Assembly: GCA_948144175.1 (NCBI GenBank)
Contig: CANXME010002184.1
Coordinates: 136,001-200,000, forward strand
Length of the DNA stretch: 64,000 bases
Direction: 5' to 3'
Source of the DNA: Closterium sp. NIES-65
Lineage: Eukaryota; Streptophyta; Zygnematophyceae; Desmidiales; Closteriaceae
Shown: positions 50,274-63,900 of the stretch, in pieces
Layout: each line of letters opens with the position of its first letter
How positions within the stretch are numbered: the stretch's first letter is position 1
Notes under the pieces: generated by a model
What the model saw: the letters and a program-made list of their open reading frames with translations, nothing else
What the model was told of the DNA's origin: nothing
The model's database searches: none
Translations under genes and position numbers: made by a program

Positions 50274-52985
50274 AGGAGGGCACGTTCCGCTTCTTCGTGT
50301 GATGAGTCGATTTTTGAGTCGACTAAAAAATCAACAGTTTGTCACACAATGCACACCATGCTCCAATTTAACCGGCACCACTCACTTCACAGGAGGGCAC
50401 GTTCGGCTTCTTCGTATGATGAGTCGATTTTTTGAGTCGACTAAAAAATCAACAGTTTGTCACACAATGCACACCATGCTCCAATTTAACCGGCACCACT
50501 CACTTCACAGGAGGGCACGTTCGGCTTCTTCGTGTGATGAGTCGATTTTTGAGTCGACTGAAAAATCAACAGTTTGTCACACAATGCACACCATGCTCCA
50601 ATCTAACCGGCACCACTCACTTCACAGGAGGGCACGTTCGGCTTCTTCGTGTGATGAGTCGATTTTTGAGTCGACTGAAAAATCAATAGTTTGTCACACA
50701 ATGCACACCATGCTCCAATTTAACCGGCACCACTCACTTCATAGGAGGGCGCGTTCGGCTTCTTCGTGTGATGAGTCGATTTTTGAGTCGACTAAAAAAT
50801 CAACAGTTTGTCACACAATGCACACCATGCTCCAATTTAACCGGCACCACTCACTTCACAGGAGGGCGCGTTCGGCTTCTTCGTGTGATGAGTCGATTTT
50901 TGAGTCGACTAAAAAATCAACAATTTGTCACACAATGCACACCATGCTCCAATTTAACCGGCACCACTCACTTCACAGGAGGGCGCGTTCGACTTCTTCG
51001 TGTGATGAGTCGATTTTTGAGTCGACTAAAAAATCAACAGTTTGTCACACAATGCACACCATGCTCCAATTTAACCGGCACCACTCACTTCACAGGAGGG
51101 CGCGTTCGGCTTCTTTGTGTGATGAGTCGATTTTTGAGTCGACTGAAAAATCAACAGTTTGTCACACAATGCACACCATGCTCAAATCTAACCGGCACCA
51201 CTCACTTCACAGGAGGGCACATTCGGCTTCTTCGTGTGATGAGTCGATTTTTGAGTCGACTGAAAAATCAACAGTTTGTCACACAATGCACACCATGCTC
51301 CAATCTAACCGGCACCACTCACTTCACAGGAGGGCACGTTCGGCTTCTTCGTGTGATGAGTCGATTTTTGAGTCGACTGAAAAATCAACAGTTTGTCACA
51401 CAATGCACACCATGCTCCAATCTAACCGGCACCACTCACTTCACAGGAGGGCACGTTCGGCTTCTTCGTGTGATGAGTCGATTTTTGAGTCGACTAAAAA
51501 ATCAACAGTTTGTCACACAATGCACACCATGCTCCAATTTAACCGGCACCACTCACTTCACAGGAGGGCGCGTTCGGCTTCTTCGTGTGATGAGTCGATT
51601 TTTTAGTCAACTAAAAAATCAACAGTTTGTCACACAATGCACACCATGCTCCAATTTAACCGGCACCACTCACTTCACAGGAGGGCGCGTTCGGCTTCTT
51701 CGTGTGATGCGTCGATTTTTGAGTCGACTAAAAAATCAACGGTTTGTCACACAATGCACATCATGCTCCAATTTAACCGGCACCACTCACTTCACAGGAG
51801 GGCGCGTTCGGCTTCTTCGTGTGATGAGTTGATTTTTGAGTCGACTGAAAAATCAACAGTTTGTCACACAATGCACACCATGCTCCAATCTAACTGGCAC
51901 CGCTCACTTCACAGGAGGGCACGTTCGGCTTCTTCGTGTGATGAGTCGATTTTTGAGTCGACTGAAAAATCAACAGTTTGTCACACAATGCACACCATGC
52001 TCCAATCTAACCGGCACCACTCACTTCACAGGAGGGCACGTTCGGCTTCTTCGTGTGATGAGTCGATTTTTGAGTCGACTGAAAAATCAACAGTTTGTCA
52101 CACAATGCACACCATGCTCCAATCTAACCGGCACCACTCACTTCACAGGAGGGCACGTTCGGCTTCTTCGTGTGATGAGTCGATTTTTGAGTCGACTGAA
52201 AAATCAACAGTTTGTCACACAATGCACACCATGCTCCAATCTAACCGGCACCACTCACTTCACAGGAGGGCACGTTTGGCTTCTTCGTGTGATGAGTCGA
52301 TTTTTGAGTCGACTGAAAAATCAACAGTTTGTCACACAATGCACACCATGCTCCAATCTAACCGGCACCACTCACTTCACAGGAGGGCACGTTCGGCTTC
52401 TTCGTGTGATGAGTCGATTTTTGAGTAGACTGAAAAATCAACAGTTTGTCACACAATGCACACCATGCTCCAATCTAACCGGCACCACTCACTTCACAGG
52501 AGGGCACGTTCGGCTTCTTCGTGTGATGAGTCGATTTTTGAGTCGACTAAAAAATCAACAGTTTGTCACACAATGCACACCATGCTCCAATTTAACCGGC
52601 ACCACTCACTTCACAGGAGGGCGCGTTCGGCTTCTTCGTGTGATGAGTCGATTTTTGAGTCAACTAAAAAATCAACAGTTTGTCACACAATGCACACCAT
52701 GCTCCAATTTAACCGGCACCACTCACTTCACAGGAGGGCGCGTTCGGCTTCTTCGTGTGATGCGTCGATTTTTGAGTCGACTAAAAAATCAACGGTTTGT
52801 CACACAATGCACATCATGCTCCAATTTAACCGGCACCACTCACTTCACAGGAGGGCGCGTTCGGCTTCTTCGTGTGATGAGTCGATTTTTGAGTCGACTG
52901 AAAAATCAACAGTTTGTCACACAATGCACACCATGCTCCAATCTAACCGGCACCACTCACTTCACAGGAGGGCACGTTCGGCTTC
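50274..52985 (-). repeat. 117-118 bp tandem array, about 23 units, each carrying an exon end and splice donor
   Basis: On the minus strand each unit has GAAGCCGAACGTGCCCTCCT-GTGAA followed by the donor GTGAGTGGTGCCGG, then GGAGCATGGTGTGCATTGTG and the palindrome-like TTTTTGAGTCGACT. The first 25-28 nt copy the end of the unique exon at 52961-53128. Units are about 95-99% alike. A variant block (GATGCGTCGATT... ACATCATG) recurs at about 51709 and 52760, i.e. a nine-unit higher-order repeat of about 1.05 kb. Long plus-strand frames are artefacts of a period near a multiple of three. Confidence 0.93.
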
Positions 52986-55900
52986 TCATCCTCCCCAGCA
53001 CGATGCTCACTCCTCTGTACTTTGCGTAGGCTCGGCCGAAGCTGAGCGCCAGGGTCGGTTGCTTGTTGCGGTATGTGCAGCGCTGGTACATGCGGTTCGG
53101 GGTTCGACCCCCCTTTCCCCGGCATGGGCTGGAGGGTGGAGGGGCGAAGGTAGGGGTGCAGAGTAATGCAGAGGGGTGCAAACAGAAAGTGTGCGAAAGT
53201 GAAAGGGGTTCCGACCCTTTTCCAGACATGGGTTGGGTTGGAGGGTTGATTGTGGAAAGGTAGGAGTGCAGAGGAGTGCAGGGGAGACTTACAGCTGGGG
53301 CACATTCGTGATAGTCCTCCACTGAGTCCCTCTCGTCCGCGGTACTATCCGCAGCTCCAGCCCTCCAGCGCACCCTCCTTTATCCCCCTCCTCATCTCAT
53401 CTCATCCTCCCTAGGGCAGAACTCTCCACTTACAGCTGGGGCAGATACTTGATTGTCCTCCATTGAGTCCCTCTCGTCCGCGGTACTATCCGCAGCTCCA
53501 GCCCTCCAGCGCACCCTCCTTTATCCAGCACTCGCACCGTCATATTCTTAGGGTAAAACCCCCTATTTACACTCGGCGGGGTGATTTCCACCGAATAAGC
53601 GTGCCCCGCTAAGAGAGTCGCCGTTATCGTTCGAAGCACAGGCTGCGAGCCTTTGTACAGTTTGGAATAGTCGTTTCGGTCTCCTAGGGAATAGAAATAG
53701 GCTCGGTCGGTTAGCCGGGTGAACTTTGCAGTGGAATAGGGTCGGATCCGGCGCTTCTTGATTTGGTTCCGCGATAGGTTCGGCACGCCGTACTCAAGGT
53801 AGGTCAGGGCAATGGCTCGGTAGCAGACGGACCTGGAGGGTAGGTGAGGAGGAGACGGAGAAGGAAGAAAGGAGCTCAGATTGAAACACACTCAAATGTT
53901 AAAACACACTCAAGGGCAGATAAGCTTTCTGTAAGGTAAAATGCTGCGTGAAATCTTGATACATGAAACCTGGAATGTTCAGGTGCACAGGTGAGTGGCT
54001 TTGTTTTGACACTCCAAATATTCTGACACTCCCGAAGTTCTAATCTGAGACACCTCCAACCTCCAGCTCTGCAGCAACCCAAATCAAGGATGCCCCACAC
54101 CGTACCTGACACACAGGCTCGGAAACGCACGAACCTGCATGAGTAGAGCGACCAGGTGTCGTGGTACTGGCAGAGGGAGGCTCGGACCGAGGTTGGCGGC
54201 AGGATCGGGTGGAACGGAGCAACGAGGTAGGCTGGGCGGGCGGCGCTGGGGAAGGCTGGAGAGGAGGAGGAGAGGAAAGAGCCATCGGCGTCGTGGAGGG
54301 CGTAGAAGCGAGCATTGGAGCCTCCCCTGGGGACAGGGCGGTTGGGCTGGAGGGTAGAATGGGAGAGAGGAGCAGAGGGGAAAGGGGAGGCATGGAGAGG
54401 GAAAGTCAAGTAAGGAGAGAAGGGATTCATCTGCAATGTGCAGCTCGAAGGTGGGGTGGCGGGTGGCGCTGGGGAAGGCTGGCGAGGAGGAGGAGAGGAA
54501 AGAGCCATTGGCGTCGTGGAGGGCGTAAAAGCGAGCATTGGAGCCCTTCCTTCCTGGGGACAGGGCAGCTGGGCTGGAAAAGGGAAAATGGGCGGAGGAA
54601 GGGAGAGGAGCAGAGAGAAAGGGAATCAAGGAGAGGAAGGAGCCATGGGCATCGTGCAGCTCGAAGGTGGGGTGGCGGGCGGCGCTGGGGAAGGCTGGCG
54701 AGGAGGAGGAGAGGAAAGAGCCATCTGCATTGTGCAGCGGGTAGGACCGAGCGTTGGATCCTCCCCTCTCCTCCCACCTTACCAGCACATACCATAAATA
54801 GCAGCACTTACTGCAAATAGCAGCACTTACTGCAAATAGCAGCACTTACTGCAAATAGCAGCACTTACTGCACATTGCAGCACTTACCACGAATAGCAGC
54901 ACTTACTACAAATAGTAGCACCTACCACAAATAGCAGCACTTACCACAAATAGCAGCACTTACCGCATTGGGAACAGCATAGAGTCGCCTTGTGGCAGAT
55001 GTGAACTGAAGACCCTGACGAATGCAGCAGCAGGGAATGAAAGGGAAGAGGGAATAGGGCGTAGGGAGGAGGGGGCAATGTGTGTAGAACTCAGCTTAAT
55101 CTTAGTTGCTTTTGAGAATTCTTAAAAGTGACAGGTCTGCAAAGGAGGGACTGAGAGGGTGCATGGATTAGTAAGGAGGAGGGAGGAGAGAGAGAGGTGA
55201 TAAGTGCTGGGTTCCACACTCATCATCGCTGGGTTCCACACTCATCATCGCTGGGTTCCACACTCATCATCGCTGGGTTCCACACTCATCATCGCTGGGT
55301 TCCAGCTCCCACCTGCCTTGTTCACTGCCAGCCAGCCAATGCAAGAGGAGATCTCTTCAGAGTGGGGCCGCACTCCCACTCAACCACACACACACCAACT
55401 GATACACTCCCGTACTGTCCCTCTCACCTTCACACTCATCATCGCTGGGTTCCAGAACCCACCCGCCTTGTTCACTGCCAACACAAGAGCGGAGCTTTTC
55501 AGAGAGGGTGGCACTCCCACTCATTCACTCACTCACTCCCTCACACATCAACTCTCCGTTACTCACGCACACAGCAGAACTCACTTACTCTAGCCCCCTC
55601 TCATCTTCACACTCATCGCTGGGTTCCAGAACCCACCCGCCTTGTTCACTGCCAACACCAGAGCGGAGCTCTTCAGAGCATGGCCGCACTCACACTCATT
55701 CTCACTTACCCTCCCCTAATCTCGCTCTCTCTCACTCATTCAATCGCTCCCCCTCTCACCTTCACACTCATCGCTGGGTTCCAGAATCCGCCTCCCTTGT
55801 TCACTGCCAACACCAGAGCCGAGCTCTTCAGAGTGGGGCCAGTCACACTCAACTACACTCCCTTACTCACTCACGCAGACTACCACTCACTCACTCACTC

Positions 55901-58900
55901 ACTCCCTCCCTCCCTCTCACCTTCACACTCATTGCTGGGTTCCAGAATCCGCCTGCCTTATTCACTGCCAACACCAGCGCAGAGCTCTTCAGAGTGGGGC
56001 CGCACTCACCAAACCCCGAGAACCTGATGTGTTGAGGGAAGAAGGAAGAGGGGAAAGCGGGGAAGTGCAGACCTGCTTTTGAGTCGACTCAAAAGTCATG
56101 AGGGTTGTTGTGAGGACCCTAAGCAGAGCAGAGCTCTTGAGAGTGGGGCCGCATTCACCAAACCCCAAGAACCTGATGTGATGCAGTGCGGTGCGGATGA
56201 AGCGAGGGGTGTTTTTTTGAGTCGCCTCAACAAAGTACGCTACAGAAGAAAAAAAATCACACCCCACACAGAGAGTGCCTGCAACAGCACACAGTATGTC
56301 GCCTCAACAAAGTACGCTACAGAAGAAATCACACCCCACACAGACTGGGGCCGCACCGCACCGCAGTCAACAAAACCCCAAGATCCTGATCAGCATCACC
56401 CCAATGGGATGTGCCATGCCTTCTCTCCAACAGCCAACCCCCTCTAAGCCTCCACACCCCTCCCTCTCACCTGCTGTTCACCACCCTGTTTTGAGACGTC
56501 TCAAAACCCCCTCCACCCCTCCACGCCCCTCCCTCTCACCTGCTGTTCACCACCCTGTTTTGAGACGTCTCAAAACCCCCTCTACCCCTCCACGCCCCTC
56601 CCTCTCACCTGCTGTTCACCACCCTGTTTTGAGACGTCTCAAAACCCCCTCTACCCCTCCACGCCCCTCCCTCTCACCTGCTGTTCACCACCCTGTTTTG
56701 AGACGTCTCAAAACCCCCTCTACACCTCCACGCCCCTCCCTCTCACCTGCTGTTCACCACCCTGTTTTGAGACGTCTCAAAACCCCCTCTACCCCTCCAC
56801 GCCCCTCCCTCTCACCTGCTGTTCACCACCCTGTTTTGAGACGTCTCAAAACCCCCTCTACCCCTCCACGCCCCTCCCTCTCACCTGCTGTTCACCACCC
56901 TGTTTTGAGACGTCTCAAAACCCCCTCTACCCCTCCACGCCCCTCCCTCTCACCTGCTGTTCACCACCCTGTTTTGAGACGTCTCAAAACCCCCTCTACC
57001 CCTCCACGCCCCTCCCTCTCACCTGCTGTTCACCACCCTGTTTTGAGACGTCTCAAAACTCCCTCTACCCCTCCACGCCCCTCCCTCTCACCTGCTGTTC
57101 ACCACCCTGTTTTGAGACGTCTCAAAACCCCCTCTACCCCTCCACGCCCCTCCCTCTCACCTGCTGTTCACCACCCTGTTTTGAGACGTCTCAAAACCCC
57201 CTCTACCCCTCCACGCCCCTCCCTCTCACCTGCTGTTCACCACCCTGTTTTGAGACGTCTCAAAACCCCCTCTACACCTCCACGCCCCTCCCTCTCACCT
57301 GCTGTTCACCACCCTGTTTTGAGACGTCTCAAAACCCCCTCTACCCCTCCACGCCCCTCCCTCTCACCTGCTGTTCACCGCCCTGTTTTGAGACGTCTCA
57401 AAACCCCCTCTACCCCTCCACGCCCCTCCCTCTCACCTGCTGTTCACCACCCTGTTTTGAGACGTCTCAAAACCCCCTCTACCCCTCCACGCCCCTCTCA
57501 CCTGCTGTTCACCACCCTGTTTTGAGACGTCTAAAACCCCCCTCTACCCCTCCACGCCCCTCCCTCTCACCTGCTGTTCACCACCCTGTTTTGAGACGTC
57601 TCAAAACCCCCTCTACCCCTCCACGCCCCTCCCTCTCACCTGCTGTTCACCACCCTGTTTTGAGACGTCTCAAAACCCCCTCTACCCCTCCACGCCCCTC
57701 CCTCTCACCTGCTGTTCACCACCCTGTTTTGAGACGTCTCAAAACCCCCTCTACCCCTCCACGCCCCTCCCTCTCACCTGCCGTTGACCACCCTGTTTTG
57801 AGACGTCTCAAAACCCCCTCTACCCCTCCACGCCCCTCCCTCTCACCTGCTGTTCACCACCCTGTTTTGAGACGTCTCAAAACCCCCTCTACCCCTCCAC
57901 GCCCCTCCCTCTCACCTGCTGTTCACCACCCTGTTTTGAGACGTCTCAAAACCCCCTCTACCCCTCCACGCCCCTCCCTCTCACCTGCTGTTCACCACCC
58001 TGTTTTGAGACGTCTCAAAACCCCCTCTACCCCTCCACGCCCCTCCCTCTCACCTGCTGTTCACCACCCTGTTTTGAGACGTCTCAAAACCCCCTCTACA
58101 CCTCCACGCCCCTCCCTCTCACCTGCTGTTCACCACCCTGTTTTGAGACGTCTCAAAACCCCCTCTACCCCTCCACGCCCCTCCCTCTCACCTGCTGTTC
58201 ACCGCCCTGTTTTGAGACGTCTCAAAACCCCCTCTACCCCTCCACGCCCCTCCCTCTCACCTGCTGTTCACCACCCTGTTTTGAGACGTCTCAAAACCCC
58301 CTCTACCCCTCCACGCCCCTCTCACCTGCTGTTCACCACCCTGTTTTGAGACGTCTAAAACCCCCCTCTACCCCTCCACGCCCCTCCCTCTCACCTGCTG
58401 TTCACCACCCTGTTTTGAGACGTCTCAAAACCCCCTCTACCCCTCCACGCCCCTCCCTCTCACCTGCTGTTCACCACCCTGTTTTGAGACGTCTCAAAAC
58501 CCCCTCTACCCCTCCACGCCCCTCCCTCTCACCTGCTGTTCACCACCCTGTTTTGAGACGTCTCAAAACCCCCTCTACCCCTCCACGCCCCTCCCTCTCA
58601 CCTGCCGTTGACCACCCTGTTTTGAGACGTCTCAAAACCCCCTCTACCCCTCCACGCCCCTCCCTCTCACCTGCTGTTCACCACCCTGTTTTGAGACGTC
58701 TCAAAACCCCCTCTACCCCTCCACGCCCCTCCCTCTCACCTGCTGTTCACCACCCTGTTTTGAGACGTCTCAAAACCCCCTCTACCCCTCCACGCCCCTC
58801 CCTCTCACCTGCTGTTCACCACCCTGTTTTGAGACGTCTCAAAACCCCCTCTACCCCTCCACGCCCCTCCCTCTCACCTGCCGTTGACCACCCTATTCGC

Positions 58901-60926
58901 CTCCAGCATGCCGCACAGCTTCACGCCAACCGGGCTGCAAGGCAAGGCCCTCCCTCCCCTTCTCTCCAACCTCCAACCCCCTCTACCCCTCCCAGTTCCC
59001 TTCTCTCACCTTGAGTTGACCACCTTATTCGCCTCTAGCATGCCGCTCAGCATCACACCGAGCGGGCTCTTGAACGTGCCATCTCTCCCTCCCACCTCCT
59101 TCCTATAACCCTCTTTTCCCCACCCCCTCCGTTCGCTCACCTGCTGTTCACCACCCTATTAGCTTCCAGCATGCCGCTCAGCTTCACTTGACTCAGCATC
59201 ACGCCAATGGGGCTCTTGAACGTGCCGCCGTCCCGCGAATAGAAGAACCCCGCAGCCACTCGCCCCCTCGTCGCCATCTCCTTCACCCTCTGCACCGCCT
59301 CGATCTCCCCACCCCCATCATCCTCTTCCTCCTCCTCTTCGTCCTCCACTTCCTCTTCGTCTACCTCATGGCCATCCTCACTACCATTGTAAGCCGTTTC
59401 ATCGTCATTGTAAACTAATTGATCTTCATTGTAAGCTGACCCATCCTTTAGATAAGTGCTAAGAATTTTAGCAGTAGATTCACCCACCCCCTCGTCATCT
59501 CCCTCATCCGCTTTATAAGTTGATCCATTGCTCTCTCCACGCACCCTCCTCTTCCTCCATCCCCACTTCCCTCCCCTTCCCATAACCCCTTTAGTAGCTG
59601 CTTCAGCTGTCTCGCTATATTCATCCTCGTTATAGTCATCCTCCATACTGTACTGTGGCGCTGTTAGCATCAGACCAGGCGACTGCCAGTTCGACGTCGT
59701 GTACCCTTCCATTTCATCCTCGTTAGTAGCAGCTTCAATGTGCAGGCTAGACGATGCTGCTCCTGCTGGTAGCTGTGGTGTTGCCTGTGTTGATGGCATG
59801 AGCGGTGTTGGTGCGTGTGTTGACGGCATGAGCGGTGTTGGTGCGTGTGTTGATGGCATGAGCGCGTGTGTTGACGGCAGTAGCTGTGGCGGGGTTGGTG
59901 GCATGAGGTGTGTCGATGCAGCATCATACGGTGTTGACCCTCCGGAGGATTTGCTGTTGGGGCACAGGGGAAGGAGGAAACATACGGCATTAGCTGTGGT
60001 GTTGCATGCGTTACTGGCATTAGCTGTGTCGGTGCGTGTGCTGCCGGCAGTAGCTGTTTCGGGGTTGAACGGCATAAGTTGTGGACGGGTTGGTGGCATG
60101 AGGTGTGTCGATGCAGCATCATACGGTGTTGACCCTCCAGATTATTTACTGTTGGGGCAAAGGGGAAGGAGGAAACATATGGCATGAGTTGTGGGGTTGA
60201 AGGCATGAGTTGTAGAGGGGTTGATGGCATTAGTTGTTTCGGTGCAGCATCATATAGTGTTGAACCTCCAGATGATTTGCTGTTGGGGCAGGGGAAGGAG
60301 GAAATGCGTGTGTTGATGGCAGTAGCTGTGGCGGGGTTGGTGGCATTAGGTGTGTCGATGCAGCATCATAAGGGGTTGAACCTCCGGATGGTTTGCTGTT
60401 GGGGCGAAGAGAAGGAGGAAAAACATACACTGGGAGCAGTAGGAGTGGGGAAAAGATTGTTGAGTCAACACAAAGATAGGTGCAGCATCATATGGTGTTG
60501 ACCCTCCAGATGATCTGCTGTTTGGGGCAAAGGGAAGGAAGAGATATGTACAGGCATGTGGAGCAGAGTGCAAGGGGTCAACAGGGGCAGGCTAGGGAGG
60601 ATGAGGATGCAAAAGTGGGACTGGCAGTGTTACCTGCACTGCACAGTGATGCTTCTTATCCGCACACAAATGTATATGTTTTTTGAGAATTCTAAAAAAA
60701 ACAGGTTCCGCACACAAATGTATATGTTTTTTTAGAATAAAAGAGAAACAGGTTCCGCACACATATGTATATGTATCTCCTCCGCACACACACTCTTACC
60801 TGCAGGCCATACGGCCAATGAACGTGCTTGAGAGAATGAGGATGCCAAAGTTGCGGTTCAGGTTGATTCCAATGCGGTTGTTGAGAATGGTGGGTGGATA
60901 GTTGTGTGATGTGTTACCTGCAGCAC

Positions 60927-60975
<49 letters not shown>

Positions 60976-63900
60976 CGTGCATGTGTATCTGCACACACAC
61001 ACAGTCTTACCTGCAGGCGGTGCGGCTGATGAAGATGTAGGTGAGAATGAGGATGCCAAAGTTGGGCCGGCAGTCTTACCTGCACGGCACAGTGCTTTTT
61101 ATCCACACACACACACACATTCTTACCTGCAGGCAGTGCGGTCGATGAATGTGTATGTGAGGATGAGGATGCCAGATTTGCAGTTGATGTTGACGGCAAA
61201 GCGGTTCTTCAGGAAGGTGGGTGGATAGATAGTTGCACGTTCCTGTTGCATAAACTCATTCCCACACCCATGTGGCATTCTTACCTGCAGGCAGTGCGGT
61301 CGATGAATGTGCAGGTGAGGATGAGAATGCCAAAGTTGGACTGGCAGTGTTACATACATGTGTAACCGCACCCATGTGACACTCTTACCTGCATGCGGTG
61401 CGGTCGATGAATGTGCATGCAAGGATGAGAATCCCAAAGTTGCAGTTGAGGTCCATGGCGACGCGGTTGTTCAGAAAGGTGGGTGGGTAGTTGCGTTGCG
61501 TGCTCTGTTATAATACATATGCATGTTTCGTGTATCCGCACACACACACATTGTTTTGTTACCTGCAGGCGGTGCGGCCAATTAAGGTTGCATGCGAGAA
61601 TGAGGATATTTTTTTAGTCGACACTATTTTTGAGCCTATTTTTGAGTCGACTAAAAAATATGCCAAAGTTGCGGTTGAGGTCGATGGTAACGCAGTTGTT
61701 GAGGAAGGTGGGTAGTTGCGTGTTTTGTTACCTTCAGCACATATGTACATACATGCACGTATATCCGTACACAACACACACACACACTCCTACCTTGAGG
61801 TGTATTTTGAGGCGCCTCAAAATATGTACATGCATGTACACAACACACACACACTCGTACCTGCAGGTGGTGCCGCCGATGAAGGTGCATGTCAGGATGA
61901 GAATGCCGAAGTTGCGGTTGAGGTCGATGGCGACGCGGTTGTTGAGGAAGGTGGAGTGGCTAGGATGGTTGCATTGCATGTTTTGCTACACAAACTTAGA
62001 TCCGCACCCATCTGGTGAGAGCGTTACCTACCTGCTGCAAACTGTGCGGCCGATGAAGGTGCAGGCAAGGATGAGAATCCCAAAGTTGCGGTTGAGGTCG
62101 ATGGCGACGCGGTTGTTCAGAAAGGTGGACTGGCTGACGGTGATGCTCTGGCTGTTGTACAGAAATACACTGGGAGGGGGAGTGGGGGGGAAGGATGGGT
62201 GGAGAGAGAGTTGCGGTTCAGGATTGATGGCAATGTGGGTGTTGACCAAGGTGGAGTGGCTGACAGTGATGCTCTGGCTGTTGTACAGGAATACGCTGGG
62301 CGAAGGGGGAAGGGTGGGGGGAAAGCAGGGAGGAGGGAGGGAGGGAGGGTGGATAGGGAGTTGCGATTCAGGTCGATGGCAACATGGGTGTTGACGAAGG
62401 TGGAGTGGCTGACAGTGATGCTCTGGCTGTCGTACAGAAATACGCTGGGAAGGGGGGAAGGAGGGTGGTGGGTGGTTGGTAGACGGGGAAAGTAAGAAAG
62501 AAATGGAATGTGGGTGTTGACGAAGGTGGAGTGGCCGTCGGTGATGCTCTGGCTGTTGTACAGAAATACGCTGGGCGGGGGGGAAAGGTGGGGAGGAGGG
62601 GGAAAAAAAGGGAGGGGAAAGGAGGACGGGGACGGAGCGTGACGACGGCTCAACAGATACAAGAGGAGCGGATAAAGAACCCACATTGAAGAAAGAAAAG
62701 TACGACAGCCGCAGAAAAGAAAGAAAAGTACGACAGCCGCAGAAAAGAAAGAAAAGTACGACAGCCGCAGAAAAGAAAGAAAAGTACGACAGCCGCAGAA
62801 AAGAAAGAAAAGTACGACAGCCGCAGAAAAGAAAGAAAAGTACGACAGCCGCAGAAAAGAAAGAACAGTACGACAGCCGCAGAAAGGAAAGAAAAGTACG
62901 ACAGCCGCAGAAAAGAAAGAAAAGTACGACAGCCGCAGAAAAGAAAGAAAAGTACGACAGCCGCAGAAAAGAAAGAAAAGTACGACAGCCGCAGCCGCCG
63001 CAGCAGCAGGAGCGGCGCTGCTCACTCAAGAGAAAGATTTTGGGCAGGGCAGCATCACTCACCCGATGGGGTTGCTGTAGATGAGAGAGTGAGAGATGCG
63101 CACCTGAACGTGAAGCGGGATGGGGGACGGGATGGGAAGAGGGGAGAGGAGAGGAGTGAATGAAGGTTGAAGAAGCAGCAGCAGCAGCAGCAGCAGCATT
63201 GGCGCTCACCCAATGGGGTTGCTGTTGATGAGAGAGAGTGAGAGATGCGCACGTGGGTTGACTTTTGAGTCGACTCAAAAGTCGATGAGAGAGTGAGAGA
63301 TGCGCACGTGGGCCAGAGAGAGGGGAAGCGATGGGAGGGAAACGGGGGGTTAGAGGACAAGGAGGAGAGAGGTGAGTGGAGGAGATGCGGGAAGAAAATG
63401 GGTGAGTGGAGGAGAGCGGGGAATCCGAATTTTGAGACACTAACAATGGAGCCGTGGATTTGACTGGAGTTGACTGACAATGGATGGTGTCGACTTGACT
63501 GTAGTTGACTGGAGTTGACTTACTTGGATCGCCTTCCTACCTTTCCCTTTCGAGGGGAACATGGGGTGAGCACCATGCGGGTAGGTAGGTGTGGAGACCA
63601 AAGAGGGTGTTGACTACCTTTGACCAGCATTGGGTAGCGTTGACTAACGTTGACTAGCGTTGACTTACTTGCACCGCCTTCCTTCTTATACCTCTCGAAG
63701 GGAACATTGGGGCGGGCGCCGTGAGGGTAGGTGCGTGCGCAGGCTAAAGCGGGCGTTGGAGTGAAGCACATTGCCATCTGCACTCGCAGACTTGCATTGA
63801 CTGGCGTTGACTTGCGTTGACTTACTTGGAGCCCCTTTCTTCCTTTCCCTTGCGAGGGGAACGCAGGCCGGGCGCCGTGCGGGTAGGTGCAGAGGCCAAA

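Noticed and set aside
50299..53166. Plus-strand open frames with repeated SASSCDESIFEST or CTPCSNLTGTTHF units
   Set aside because: Periodicity artefacts of the 117-118 bp array, with no start context or domain.
50274..58885. Possible CRISPR-like arrays
   Set aside because: Units are contiguous tandem repeats with no variable spacers, in a eukaryotic intron.
56275..59014. Long plus-strand Pro/Arg-rich open frames (up to 416 codons)
   Set aside because: The 69-bp unit is a multiple of three, so a stop-free unit stays open throughout the array; on the other strand it is plainly exon-end/donor copies.
60795..61960. Seven separate beta-helix exons
   Set aside because: Most copies have a donor but no acceptor before them and are near-repeats of one exon; I treat them as intronic duplicates, although use of one or two cannot be excluded.
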